Positions 40,935 to 48,969 of a stretch of 64,000 nucleotides of DNA are shown one piece after another. Position 1 is the first letter of the stretch. Every line of letters begins with the position of its first letter. Position numbers and translations under genes: made by a program. The notes below the pieces were generated by a model. That model was not told the origin of the DNA. It saw only the letters and a list, made by a program, of their open reading frames with translations, and made no database searches. This stretch comes from DAOUKH01 sp965207995. Lineage in GTDB: Bacteria > Chloroflexota > Dehalococcoidia > SHYB01. The DNA is taken from contig OZ242299.1 in assembly GCA_965207995.1 (NCBI GenBank), forward strand, positions 1,550,001 to 1,614,000, read 5' to 3'.

Positions 40935-41855
40935 TTACCGGCGGAGCAGCTCCGGGTTGCGGGCTTCGATCATCCGCCGCAGGCCGTCCTTCCACGGCAC
41001 CGTGGTGCGGCTCAGGTGTTGGTGCATCAGTTCGGGGTCGGGCGAGATGCTGCCGAGGGCCTGCTCGGTGTAGTCGAACTTGGGATCGAGGCCGGTCAGC
41101 TCGCCCATGTGGGCGCACCACTCCTCGATGCTCGCCTCCTCGCTGCCGCCCCAGTTCAGCGTGAGCGCGGGCACGGACGCCGCCGCCAGCAGCTCCTCGA
41201 CGTGGACGTCGATGTCGTCCTCGTGGATGGGCGCGTAGTAGTTACCCAGCGAGGGATGCACCGGGACCGGCAGACCCGCCATCATCGCCAGCAGGTGGTA
41301 GTAGGGCCAGCCGCCGTTGTCGCCGAAGGGCACGTTGAGCCGGGCGATCACGGTGGGGAGTCCGAGCTGCACGCAGGCGAACCGCGCCACCACCTCGCTG
41401 GCGATCTTGGAGATGCTGTACGTCGCCATGCCGGGGCCCATGACCACGTGGCTGTCGGCGAGAAGGTCGGTCTCCTTCAGCTTGCGTCCGCCGGTGGGCT
41501 TGTAGACGGCGGTCGAGGAGCAGTGGAGGAAGGCCTTGGCCCTCCGCGTGTGGTACATGAGGCGGCCCGTTCCCTCGCCGTTGACTGCGAGGTCGTAGTC
41601 AAAGTTGTCGTCGGGGCTCTTCACCACCGCGAAGTTGAGGACGTAGGTGAAGTCGTCGTCGAGCGCGTCGAAGGAGTCGACGCCCATGTCCAGCTTGACC
41701 GCCTTGACGCCGGCCGCCTCGACGCGGGCCCGGTCGTCCGGGTTGCTGAAGCGCGCGATTCCGACGACCTCGTTCTCCTTCGCCAGGGTCTTGCAGACCG
41801 GAAACGCGACCTGGCCGGCGGGCCCGGTCACGAGAATCTTCTCACCTTGCAGCAT
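40935..41855 (-). CDS. NAD-dependent epimerase/dehydratase
   Basis: A 306-residue extended SDR enzyme. It has the cofactor motif VTGPAGQVAFPVC near 9-21, the catalytic Ser-Tyr-Lys in HCSSTAV and YSISK, and a C-terminal substrate domain with the RMIEARNPELLRR end. Members act on sugar nucleotides or on steroid-like substrates. The ATG at 41853-41855 fits the family; the frame is open further upstream through repeat DNA. It is downstream in direction of the amidohydrolase. Confidence 0.87.
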   Translation of the reverse strand: MLQGEKILVTGPAGQVAFPVCKTLAKENEVVGIARFSNPDDRARVEAAGVKAVKLDMGVDSFDALDDDFTYVLNFAVVKSPDDNFDYDLAVNGEGTGRLMYHTRRAKAFLHCSSTAVYKPTGGRKLKETDLLADSHVVMGPGMATYSISKIASEVVARFACVQLGLPTVIARLNVPFGDNGGWPYYHLLAMMAGLPVPVHPSLGNYYAPIHEDDIDVHVEELLAAASVPALTLNWGGSEEASIEEWCAHMGELTGLDPKFDYTEQALGSISPDPELMHQHLSRTTVPWKDGLRRMIEARNPELLRR

Positions 41856-41983
41856 GGCGGCCTCCTGTACGGCGCCGCGTGCATCGGGATGCTCCGGCGC
41901 CGCGCCGAAGGATAGCCTAGCCCACGCCGGAAAGATAGGACATCGCCCAGGAGACCCGCTGTAAGACGCGCTGGCCGGAGGCT

Positions 41984-42093
41984 GCTCCCGTAGGGGCGAT
42001 TCGCGAAGCGCCCTCCCCTCCGGCCTCTCCCCCCCTGGGGGAGACTGAGAGAGGGCGCGCGCCGTCAGGCGCGCGAGCGCCCGTAGGGCGCTG
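41984..42093 (+). repeat. TAGGGGC repeat copy E joined to three-hairpin element (copy 1)
   Basis: TAGGGGC with arms GGGCGATTCG/CGAAGCGCCC (one mismatch) is followed at 42023-42093 by three hairpins: CTCCCCCCCTGGGGGAG, then ACTGAGAGAGG, then GCGCGCC-gtca-GGCGCGC and AGCGCCC-gta-GGGCGCT. The whole gene-free stretch 41856-42178 lies between the epimerase and amidohydrolase genes; a further CCCTCTCC/GGAGAGGG hairpin is at about 42129-42148. Confidence 0.8.
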
Positions 42094-42178
42094 CTTCCCA
42101 GGGAGAACGCGGGCCGAAATAGACTCACCCCTCTCCGCCGGAGAGGGGTGAGTGCGCTCTTCGTGAAGTTGGGCCGCT

Positions 42179-43309
42179 TTAGGCGTTGAGGTTGTAGAGC
42201 TCGACGCAGTTGTCGGCGATGATCATGCGCCGCTCGTCCTCGGGGACGCCCTCGAGGTGCTTCGCGATGTACTCCTGCGACTTCGGCCACGTGCTGTTGA
42301 TGTGGGGATAGTCGCTGGACCACATGATCCGGTTGACGCCGATGGTGTGCCGCTCGCGGACGCCCACGTAGTCCTCGATGAACGTGCCATAGACGTGGCG
42401 GCGCCAGACCTCGCTGGGCCGCTCCTCCAGCGGGCTGTTGGTGTGGTAGCGGTGCCGCTCCCAGCTGTGGTCCATCCAGTCGACGATGAAGGCCATCCAG
42501 CCGATGCCGCTCTCAACCGAAACCAGCTTCAGCTTGGGATGGTTCTTGAGGACGCCGCTGAAGATCAGGCTCGTCATCGGCTCGGCCATCATGGCCTTGT
42601 TGACGGTGACGCTGACCAGCAGCATCCGCTCGAGGCCGCGAGTCCGGGGCTTGCCGCCCAGGTGGAAGTTGATCGGCATTTCGAGGTCTTCGAGCGCCGA
42701 CCACAGCGGCTCGTAGACCGGGTCGATGTAGGACTTGTCGTCGGGGTCGGAGTTGTCCACCGCGGGGATCGAGGGGAGCAGGACGCCCCGCAGACCCAGC
42801 TGCTTGGCGCGCGTCGCCTCGGAGATGGCGAGGTTGATGTCCCAGAACGGGATCTCGGCGATGCCCACGAGGCGCCCGGGGTTGGGCGAGCAGTACTCGG
42901 CGAGCCAGTCGTTGTAGACCTGCATCATCGCGAAGCGGAGCTCGCGGTCGGTCGTCTTCATCTCCACGCCGCCGCCGTCGCCGCTGCCGTAGAGCACCTC
43001 GGCGTCGACGCCGTCGGTGTCCATGTCCTTAATCCGCGCGATGGGGTCCCAGCCGCCCATGTGCCCCTTCTGGGCGACGTCGCTCTCGGTCTTGAGCTTC
43101 GCGTAGTCGGCGCCCGCGGCGCCGGCGAGGGACATGAACTTCTGCTCGCGGCCCTCGAAGCGCAGGACTTCCTTGCCGTTCTTCTTCTCGACCTTCGGGG
43201 CGCGCTCCTTCAACCCGGCCGGCACGCGGTCGGCGTAGATGGTCGGCGGTGGGTTGACGTGCGAGTCCGCCGAAACGCACTTGTAGTTGATCTTGGTCTG
43301 CGTGGTCAT
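42179..43309 (-). CDS. Amidohydrolase family protein (amidohydrolase 2)
   Basis: A 376-residue TIM-barrel hydrolase or decarboxylase related to ACMSD/LigW. Metal ligands are seen in SADSHVNPP near 16 (His pair), the FHLGGKP strand and MWSSDYPHINST near 340 (Asp). These enzymes hydrolyse or decarboxylate cyclic or aromatic acids. The ATG at 43307-43309 has GGAGG 5 nt upstream. With the hotdog hydratase divergently placed 147 bp away, a shared degradative role is plausible. Confidence 0.88.
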   Translation of the reverse strand: MTTQTKINYKCVSADSHVNPPPTIYADRVPAGLKERAPKVEKKNGKEVLRFEGREQKFMSLAGAAGADYAKLKTESDVAQKGHMGGWDPIARIKDMDTDGVDAEVLYGSGDGGGVEMKTTDRELRFAMMQVYNDWLAEYCSPNPGRLVGIAEIPFWDINLAISEATRAKQLGLRGVLLPSIPAVDNSDPDDKSYIDPVYEPLWSALEDLEMPINFHLGGKPRTRGLERMLLVSVTVNKAMMAEPMTSLIFSGVLKNHPKLKLVSVESGIGWMAFIVDWMDHSWERHRYHTNSPLEERPSEVWRRHVYGTFIEDYVGVRERHTIGVNRIMWSSDYPHINSTWPKSQEYIAKHLEGVPEDERRMIIADNCVELYNLNA

Positions 43310-43419
43310 CGATCCCTCCGTCGTATGCACTCAGGCCCGGCCTATGCCTAGCCTCTTGTGGCCTAGCCTAGAAGGGTAGTCTAACGCCATCAATCAGAAG
43401 CGTCCACCGCGCCGGACGC

Positions 43420-43425
43420 TATACT
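43420..43425 (+). promoter_or_regulatory. TATACT -10 box of the MaoC-like gene
   Basis: TATACT is 31 nt upstream of the ATG at 43457, with AGGAGG at 43447-43452. No clear -35. Confidence 0.45.
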
Positions 43426-43456
43426 CGGACGGCGCCGCAGCGCAGGAGGACAATCC

Positions 43457-44701
43457 ATGGCCGAGAAGAGCCGTCCCAAGGAGATGCGGGGCCGGATCAC
43501 GCCCGACGGCATGGCGCGGATGCGGGCGCGCATCGGCATCCTCGCTCCCCGGCCCAAGCCCTTCAACACCGTCGCCTCCGAAGACTCGATCCGGCACTAC
43601 TGCTACGGCTACGGCGAGGACAACCCCCTCCACACCGACCCCGGGTATGGCGCGAAGACGCGGTGGGGTTCGATAATCGCCCCGCCGGCCTACATGTCGA
43701 CCTGCGGCAACGTCAACGCCAAACCCATCCCACCCGACGTCCGCGAGAAGGGCCGGGGCGCGCTCAGCGGTGTCCCCAACTACCTCTCGGGCAACTCGTG
43801 GGAGTTCTACCGCCCCATCCAGCCCGGCGACGTCATCACCCGCCGCTTCTACATCTCGAAGGTCGAGGAGAAGGAGACCAGCTTCGGTGGGAAGTCCGCC
43901 GTGGTGCACCATAAGAACGAGTACGTCAACCAGCGCGGCGAGCTTACCGGTGTGCTGATGAACTACTTCTTCCACGTCGAGCGCGAGGCGTCGGAGAAGA
44001 AGGGCAAGAACCTCACCATCGACGACCCCGCCTACGACGAGGAGTACTTGGCGAAGATCGATGACGCCTACGCCAACGAGTACGTGCGCGGCGCCGAGCC
44101 CCGCTATTGGGAGGACGTCGTCGAGGGCGAGCGCCTCCCCACGATCGTGCGCGGCCCGCTCTGCGTCACCGACATCATCTGCTGGCACATCGCCAACGGC
44201 TTCGGCCAGTTCGGCGTCGGCCCCCTCCGCGCCGCCTACCGGAACCGCATGAAGGCCCCCAACTTCTACACCCTCAACGAGTACGGCGCCTGGGACGCCG
44301 CCCAGCGGGTGCACTGGGACGCCATCCGCGCCAAACGCGTCGGCAATCCCCGCCCCTACGACTACGGCCGCATGCGCACCCAGTGGATGATGCAGCTCGC
44401 CGGAAACTGGGCCGGCGACGACGGCTGGCTCTTCCGCCACTCCGACCAGATCCGCAAGTTCAACTACATCGGCGACACGTCATGGGTCCACGGCAAGGTC
44501 GTCGGCAAGCGCGCCGAGGGCGCCCACCGCATCGTCGACCTCGAAGTCTGGATTGAGAACCAGCGCGGCGAGGTCACTGCCCCCGGCCAGGCGTCCGTGC
44601 TCCTCCCCTCCCGCGAGGCCGGCCCCGTCACCGTCCCCGGCGACACCGGCGACTACCAGCCCGCCCCCATGGCCACGGACTACTCGGTGGTCGTGGCGTA
44701 A
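43457..44701 (+). CDS. MaoC-like double-hotdog hydratase
   Basis: A 414-residue protein with two hotdog domains: an N-terminal FAS1-type dehydratase domain (IRHYCYGYGEDNPLHTDPGY near 50, catalytic Asp/His) and a C-terminal domain with a MaoC-like ICWHIANGFGQFG core and the closing EVWIENQRGEVTAPGQAS motif. It likely hydrates an enoyl-CoA or a related alkene. A gene of this type adjacent to an amidohydrolase is common in SAR202-like genomes, in my recollection. Complete length, good ribosome-binding site. Confidence 0.84.
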   Translation: MAEKSRPKEMRGRITPDGMARMRARIGILAPRPKPFNTVASEDSIRHYCYGYGEDNPLHTDPGYGAKTRWGSIIAPPAYMSTCGNVNAKPIPPDVREKGRGALSGVPNYLSGNSWEFYRPIQPGDVITRRFYISKVEEKETSFGGKSAVVHHKNEYVNQRGELTGVLMNYFFHVEREASEKKGKNLTIDDPAYDEEYLAKIDDAYANEYVRGAEPRYWEDVVEGERLPTIVRGPLCVTDIICWHIANGFGQFGVGPLRAAYRNRMKAPNFYTLNEYGAWDAAQRVHWDAIRAKRVGNPRPYDYGRMRTQWMMQLAGNWAGDDGWLFRHSDQIRKFNYIGDTSWVHGKVVGKRAEGAHRIVDLEVWIENQRGEVTAPGQASVLLPSREAGPVTVPGDTGDYQPAPMATDYSVVVA

Positions 44702-44721
44702 GGGTAGGCGGGGCTCCTGTC

Positions 44722-44785
44722 TGCCATATACGACAATGATTGCCATGTTTTTGCTTTTATGCCATACTTGCCTTATGCTGCCATA
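44722..44785 (+). promoter_or_regulatory. Four TGCCAT iterons at exact 19-bp steps over the AbrB-VapC promoter
   Basis: TGCCAT begins at 44722, 44741, 44760 and 44779, each 19 bp after the last, and is followed by A, G, A, A. The predicted -35 TTGCCA (44740-44745) and -10 CATACT (44763-44768), 17 bp apart, lie inside two of the copies. Bound protein would therefore block the promoter. The region is AT-rich. Confidence 0.75.
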
Positions 44786-44800
44786 TTGAGAGAGGCTGGC

Positions 44801-45109
44801 ATGACCACCACGCGCAAGAAATCCACCCGCCGGAAAACCGTTCCGGACCGCATGACGACTCGCATTCGCTTGGGCGAGGGTGGCCGGATCGTCATCCCCG
44901 CCGCGCACCGCAAGGCGCTCGGTGTCGAGCCGGGGGACGAGATGACCATCTCCTTTGTCGATGGGGGCTTGCGCATCACAACCTGGAAGCAGGCCCTCGC
45001 TTGGCTCCAAGAGGAATTCCGCCGGGCCGGTCGGCCCGGTGTGAGTCTGTCTGAGGAGCTGATCGCCGACCGGCGACGGGAGGCCGCTCGCGAGGCGGCG
45101 CGTGACTAG
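44801..45109 (+). CDS. AbrB/MazE-type antitoxin
   Basis: A 102-residue antitoxin. A basic N-terminus precedes an AbrB swapped-hairpin domain: RIRLGEGGRIVIPAAHRKAL, then VEPGDEMTISFVDGGLRI. The C-terminal tail (RPGVSLSEELIADRRREAA) is the probable toxin-binding part. It overlaps the PIN toxin by 8 nt. The start ATG has GAGAGAGG 6 nt upstream. The AbrB domain is the likely binder of the upstream TGCCAT iterons. Confidence 0.9.
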   Translation: MTTTRKKSTRRKTVPDRMTTRIRLGEGGRIVIPAAHRKALGVEPGDEMTISFVDGGLRITTWKQALAWLQEEFRRAGRPGVSLSEELIADRRREAAREAARD

Positions 45110-45482
45110 AGCCGTCTTCGACGCTTCGGCAGTCTTAGCGCTGCTCAAGGCGGAACCTGGGGTTGCGCGGGTTCTAGAGTTTCTCCCATCGCCGGCAATA
45201 AGCGCGGTCAATCTGTGCGAGGTCATCACAAAGACGGCGGATGATGGAGTCCTTTCCGCCGCGACGGAAGCGAAGCTCGAGGAACTAGCCCTACAGGTGG
45301 TTCCATTCAACGAAAAGGCAGCCTATGCCGCCGGCGTGTTGCACAGCGAAACGCGGCCTCTGGGCCTATCGCTCGCCGACTGCGCCTGCCTGGCGCTCGC
45401 GCGGTGGATGGACGCGCCGGCCGTGACCACCGATCGGCTCTGGAGCGAGGTCCCCGATGTCGAGGTCGTCGTTATCCGCTAA
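45102..45482 (+). CDS. PIN-domain toxin VapC
   Basis: A 126-residue PIN ribonuclease. Acidic residues: Asp7 in VFDASAVLALL, Glu in VNLCEVITK, Asp in GLSLADCACLALA and Asp in VTTDRLW, giving the full set of the catalytic site. The start GTG at 45102 overlaps the antitoxin stop. With the AbrB gene it forms an AbrB-VapC module, the third PIN-linked module of this window if the orphan at 18902 is counted. Confidence 0.92.
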   Translation: MTRAVFDASAVLALLKAEPGVARVLEFLPSPAISAVNLCEVITKTADDGVLSAATEAKLEELALQVVPFNEKAAYAAGVLHSETRPLGLSLADCACLALARWMDAPAVTTDRLWSEVPDVEVVVIR

Positions 45483-45488
45483 CGGCCC

Positions 45489-46229
45489 CTAGAACACCCG
45501 CCGCCCCGCCGCCGGGTCCGGGGGCGTTAGCCCCAGCGAGATGAGGTCGGCGTCGAGGTTCTCGCGGTAGGCCTGGCGAAGCTCTTCGTTGGTGCGACGC
45601 TTCAGCCCCCACTTGCGGTAGCGCTCATTGCGCGGGCTCTCCGCCCGCCCGAACATGTCCAGGGTGAGCGGGTACCAGAACCGATCGATCTTCCTCTGGA
45701 CCTTCGCCTTCGTCGCCGCGTCCTTCAGCAGCGGCCGCAGGTGGATGACGCCCATGCGCGCGTGCCGGTGCTCCTCCGCCGACTGCATCGCGGCGATGCG
45801 CGCGAACGGCGTGTAGCTCGACTCGATCCACTCGCTGATCTGGAAGGCGCCGAAGCGGTCGAAGAAGATGTTGGTGATGGCGAAGTCGAGCCAGGGGTCG
45901 GTCCTCTTGGACCGCGGGAACTCGAGCCGGCCGTGCTCCTCGATCTTGCGGGGCAGGTCGCCGTCGATCTGCGCGTAGACCTGATAGAACTGGTGGCCGT
46001 GCTTGATCTCCTCGTGGCAGAACTTGGCGATGCGCAGCATTGACCGCGAGTCCGGCGCATGCTCCGACGCCATCGCCATGACGTCCGCGATGTGTCCCTC
46101 GAAGCGCCCGCCGACGCCGATCAGCTCCTCGCTGTTGTGATAGCAAAGCTCGAGCAGCGTCTCGCGGTACTCGCCGGGCAGCTCCGACCCCGCGTTATAC
46201 GTCCTGGGAGCGACTTCTGTCACCATCAT
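45489..46229 (-). CDS. Phenylacetic acid catabolic protein-like ferritin-fold oxygenase (PaaA/PaaC family)
   Basis: A 246-residue ferritin-like protein. Two diiron motifs are visible: HEEIKHGHQ near 71-79 and SAEEHRHAR near 150-158, both ExxH type. PaaA/PaaC epoxidise phenylacetyl-CoA, but no other paa genes are close, so the substrate could be another ring or alkene. Start: ATG 46229 is very near the GGAGG; the second ATG (46226) or GTG (46223) is spaced better. Convergent with the PIN toxin, 6 nt apart. Confidence 0.82.
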   Translation of the reverse strand: MMVTEVAPRTYNAGSELPGEYRETLLELCYHNSEELIGVGGRFEGHIADVMAMASEHAPDSRSMLRIAKFCHEEIKHGHQFYQVYAQIDGDLPRKIEEHGRLEFPRSKRTDPWLDFAITNIFFDRFGAFQISEWIESSYTPFARIAAMQSAEEHRHARMGVIHLRPLLKDAATKAKVQRKIDRFWYPLTLDMFGRAESPRNERYRKWGLKRRTNEELRQAYRENLDADLISLGLTPPDPAAGRRVF

Positions 46230-46348
46230 CCCTCCTGGCGCGGTGACTCATGCGCGCACGGCCACCTACTCTACCGGACGACACCCGCGCGGGTCTATCG
46301 CCGGCCAATGCCCCGCTGTCTCCGGCGCGAAGCGGTAGACGATGTCGT

Positions 46349-47155
46349 CTATTCCGCCTCTTCCCCCCGTTCGGGGTTGACCCGGCCCAGGAAGACATCG
46401 GTCAGGATGTTGGTCTCGCGGACGGATTCCGGCGTGCCGTCGTGCGCGACCATGCCCTTGTCCAGCACGTAGGCACGGTCGGCGATCCCGAGCACGCCCT
46501 TGATGTTGTGCTCCACGATGAAAGTGGTCATCTTCAGCCGCTCGTTGATCTCCGCGACCTTCTGGAAGACCTCTTTGACAATGATCGGCGCGAGCCCGAG
46601 CGTCGGCTCGTCGAGGAGCAGGACCTCCGGCGCGGCCATGAGTCCACGGCCCAGCGCCAGCATCTGCTGCTGTCCGCCGGACATCTGGCTCGCCACGTCG
46701 CGGCGCTTCTCGTGGAGAACGGGAAACAGCTCCATCACCGAGTCCAAGCGGCGGGCCTGCTCGGCGCGGTCGTTCAGGTACAGGCAGCCCATCTCCAGGT
46801 TCTCTTCGATGCTGAGATGGGTGAAGACCCGCCTTCCCTGCGGCACGAAAGCGACGCCCTTCTTCACGATCTCGTGCGTCGGCTCGTCCAACGGCTGCCC
46901 CCGCAGGTAGACCGTCCCCGCGACGACCGGCGCCAGCCCCATGATGGCCTTGAGCACGGTCGACTTCCCAGCCCCGTTGGGCCCCATCACCGCCACCAGC
47001 TCGCCCGTGCGGACTCCGAGCGATACCCCCTCCAGGGCACGCACCGCCCCGTACCGCACGGAGATGTCGACCAGCTCCAGCAGCATCTCGTCGCCGGCCG
47101 CCCCGTCTCCGTCGACAGCGTCGGGGCGCTGCGTTGTTTCGTCCGTCGCGTTCAT
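46349..47155 (-). CDS. livF: Branched-chain amino-acid ABC transporter ATP-binding protein LivF
   Basis: The second ATPase of a Liv-type importer. The 268-residue protein has Walker A GPNGAGKST near 58-66, the Q-loop in PQGRRVF, signature SGGQQQML, Walker B LLLDEPTLGL and the switch His in VEHNI. An unusual hydrophilic N-terminal 22-residue extension precedes MLLELVDISVRYG, which could be the real start at 47086. It is last of livH-M-G-F, 17 nt after livG. Confidence 0.93.
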   Translation of the reverse strand: MNATDETTQRPDAVDGDGAAGDEMLLELVDISVRYGAVRALEGVSLGVRTGELVAVMGPNGAGKSTVLKAIMGLAPVVAGTVYLRGQPLDEPTHEIVKKGVAFVPQGRRVFTHLSIEENLEMGCLYLNDRAEQARRLDSVMELFPVLHEKRRDVASQMSGGQQQMLALGRGLMAAPEVLLLDEPTLGLAPIIVKEVFQKVAEINERLKMTTFIVEHNIKGVLGIADRAYVLDKGMVAHDGTPESVRETNILTDVFLGRVNPERGEEAE

Positions 47156-47172
47156 ATCCCTGCTATCCGTTG

Positions 47173-47931
47173 CTACATCCCAAGGTAGGCCTCGATGACC
47201 TCGGCGCGGCTCAAGACCTCATGCACGTCTCCCGCCGTCAGCAGCTTGCCGCTGTCAAGCACGATGATGCGGTCGGGAAGCTCCCGCACGATGTCCATGT
47301 TGTGCGAGATGAAAATCAGCGTGCGCCCCTCGTCCCGCAGCCGTCTCACGATGCCCTTGACCCGCTCGATCATCTGGGGAAAGAGGCCGGCGAAGGGCTC
47401 GTCGAAGAGATAGATCTTGACGTCCAAGGCCAGGGCGCGGCCGATCTCCAGCAGCTTGCGCTGCCCGTAGGAGAGGTCCATGGCGAGCGAGTCCCGCTTC
47501 TCCCACATCCCCACGTCTTCCAGAATCCGCTGCGCCTTCTCCCGGTGGCTGGCCTTCGTCCGTTCGATCATGGCCGGGAAGAGCTTGCGGTTGGTGAGGA
47601 CGACCATGATGTTGTCCCACACCGAGATCTGGTCGAAGAGCCGCACCTCCTGAAACGTCCGGGCGAGGCCGTGGGAGGGCGTTTCGTGGGCCTTGACCAC
47701 CCTGAAACCGAGACCGCCGATGATCACCATGCCGCCGTCCAGGGGCAGCACGCCGCTCAGCAGGTTCACCAGCGTCGACTTGCCCGAGCCGTTGGGGCCC
47801 ACGATGCTGGTGATCCCCGTCTTGGGGATGACGATGCTGAGCTCGTCCACCGCCTTGATGGCGCCGAAGTGCTTGGAGATGTCGATGGTCTCCAGCGCGT
47901 AGTCGTCGGCGTCGGGACGGTCGGCGGTCAC
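47173..47931 (-). CDS. livG: Branched-chain amino-acid ABC transporter ATP-binding protein LivG
   Basis: The first ATPase of the importer, 252 residues. Walker A GPNGSGKST near 44-52, signature LSYGQRKLLEIGRAL near 156, Walker B IYLFDEPFAGL and switch His in ISHNMDIV are intact. Start GTG 47931 overlaps the livM stop by 3 nt, and GGAGG lies 8 nt upstream inside livM. The signature carries SYGQ instead of SGGQ, seen in other LivG proteins. Confidence 0.94.
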   Translation of the reverse strand: MTADRPDADDYALETIDISKHFGAIKAVDELSIVIPKTGITSIVGPNGSGKSTLVNLLSGVLPLDGGMVIIGGLGFRVVKAHETPSHGLARTFQEVRLFDQISVWDNIMVVLTNRKLFPAMIERTKASHREKAQRILEDVGMWEKRDSLAMDLSYGQRKLLEIGRALALDVKIYLFDEPFAGLFPQMIERVKGIVRRLRDEGRTLIFISHNMDIVRELPDRIIVLDSGKLLTAGDVHEVLSRAEVIEAYLGM

Positions 47932-48962
47932 AGCTTGTACCTCCCCGTCAGGCCCTGAGGCCGGAACAGCATAAGCACCACGAGCAGGATGCCCAAGACC
48001 ACCTGCCGCGCTTGGCCGATGTGCTCGTTCGGCAGGAATGGGAGGAAGCGCATCCCCTCTTCCAACAAGACAAAGGCCATGGCCCCGAGCAGGGAGCCCC
48101 AGATGGTCGCCAGCCCTCCCAGGATCACGATCGACACCAGGAGCACCGACTCCAGCAGGACGAACGAGTTCGGGTCGACGAAGGTCGTCCAGCTCCCGAA
48201 CAGGCCCCCCGCGAGCCCCGCCATCATCGCCGAGATCACCCAGATGGCGAGCTTGTACCGGGTGACCTGGTAGCCGAAGACCTCGGCGGCCTGCTCGTCC
48301 TCCCGGATCGCGGTCAGCACCCTCCCGAAGGATGAGGTCACCAGCCACCAGGCGATCAGCACCACCAACACGAGGGCCACGAAGCAGAACAGCAGGAACT
48401 CCAGTTCGCCGTCGAAGACCCACCCGCCGATCTGCGGCCTCGAGATGTCGTGGATGCCGAAGGCGCCCCTGGTCAGGCCGCGCCAGTTCAGGAAGACGTT
48501 GAAGGAAATGATGGCGAAGCCGAAGGAGACGAGCACGTAGATGTCGTCCCGGAACCGGTTGAAGACGACGCCGACCACAATCGCGACAAGGCCCGCCAGG
48601 AGCACGCACACCGGCAGCGCGGCGAAGAACGGCCAGCCGAAGGTGGGGATGGCCCCCGTCCTGAGCGTGTCGTACGAGGCCTGCGACGTGAGGATGGCCA
48701 TCGCGTAGGCGCCGATGCCGAAGAAGCCGATGTGGCCTACCGAGAGGAGTCCGGTGAATCCCACGACCAGGTTCAGGCTGACGGCCAAGATCGCCCAGAT
48801 GGCGAAGACCGTCCCCACGGTGATCGCGAAGCCGTGACCCTGCCAGACGGCGAACGCCACCGCCCAGGAGATGACGAGCAGGTTCGCCCACAGCTCCACC
48901 TTCCCCCGGCTGAGCCGGAGGAGCTCCCGGGGGTCGCGCGCAGTCACCCGCGATAGCATCAC
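47928..48962 (-). CDS. livM: Branched-chain amino-acid ABC transporter permease LivM
   Basis: A 344-residue integral membrane permease, about ten helices. Family motifs: LNLVVGFTGLLSVGHIGFFGIGAY shown in part here (GFTGLLSVGHIGFFGIG near 69-85) and the cytoplasmic EAA-like loop GRVLTAIREDEQAAEVFGYQ near 212-231. Start GTG 48962 or the adjacent ATG 48959. It follows livH by 7 nt and overlaps livG. Confidence 0.94.
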   Translation of the reverse strand: MMLSRVTARDPRELLRLSRGKVELWANLLVISWAVAFAVWQGHGFAITVGTVFAIWAILAVSLNLVVGFTGLLSVGHIGFFGIGAYAMAILTSQASYDTLRTGAIPTFGWPFFAALPVCVLLAGLVAIVVGVVFNRFRDDIYVLVSFGFAIISFNVFLNWRGLTRGAFGIHDISRPQIGGWVFDGELEFLLFCFVALVLVVLIAWWLVTSSFGRVLTAIREDEQAAEVFGYQVTRYKLAIWVISAMMAGLAGGLFGSWTTFVDPNSFVLLESVLLVSIVILGGLATIWGSLLGAMAFVLLEEGMRFLPFLPNEHIGQARQVVLGILLVVLMLFRPQGLTGRYKL

Positions 48963-48969
48963 GACACGC

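Noticed and set aside
39389..41164. A 591-codon open frame opposite the FAD dehydrogenase
   Set aside because: Antisense shadow; the minus-strand protein shows clear FAD motifs.
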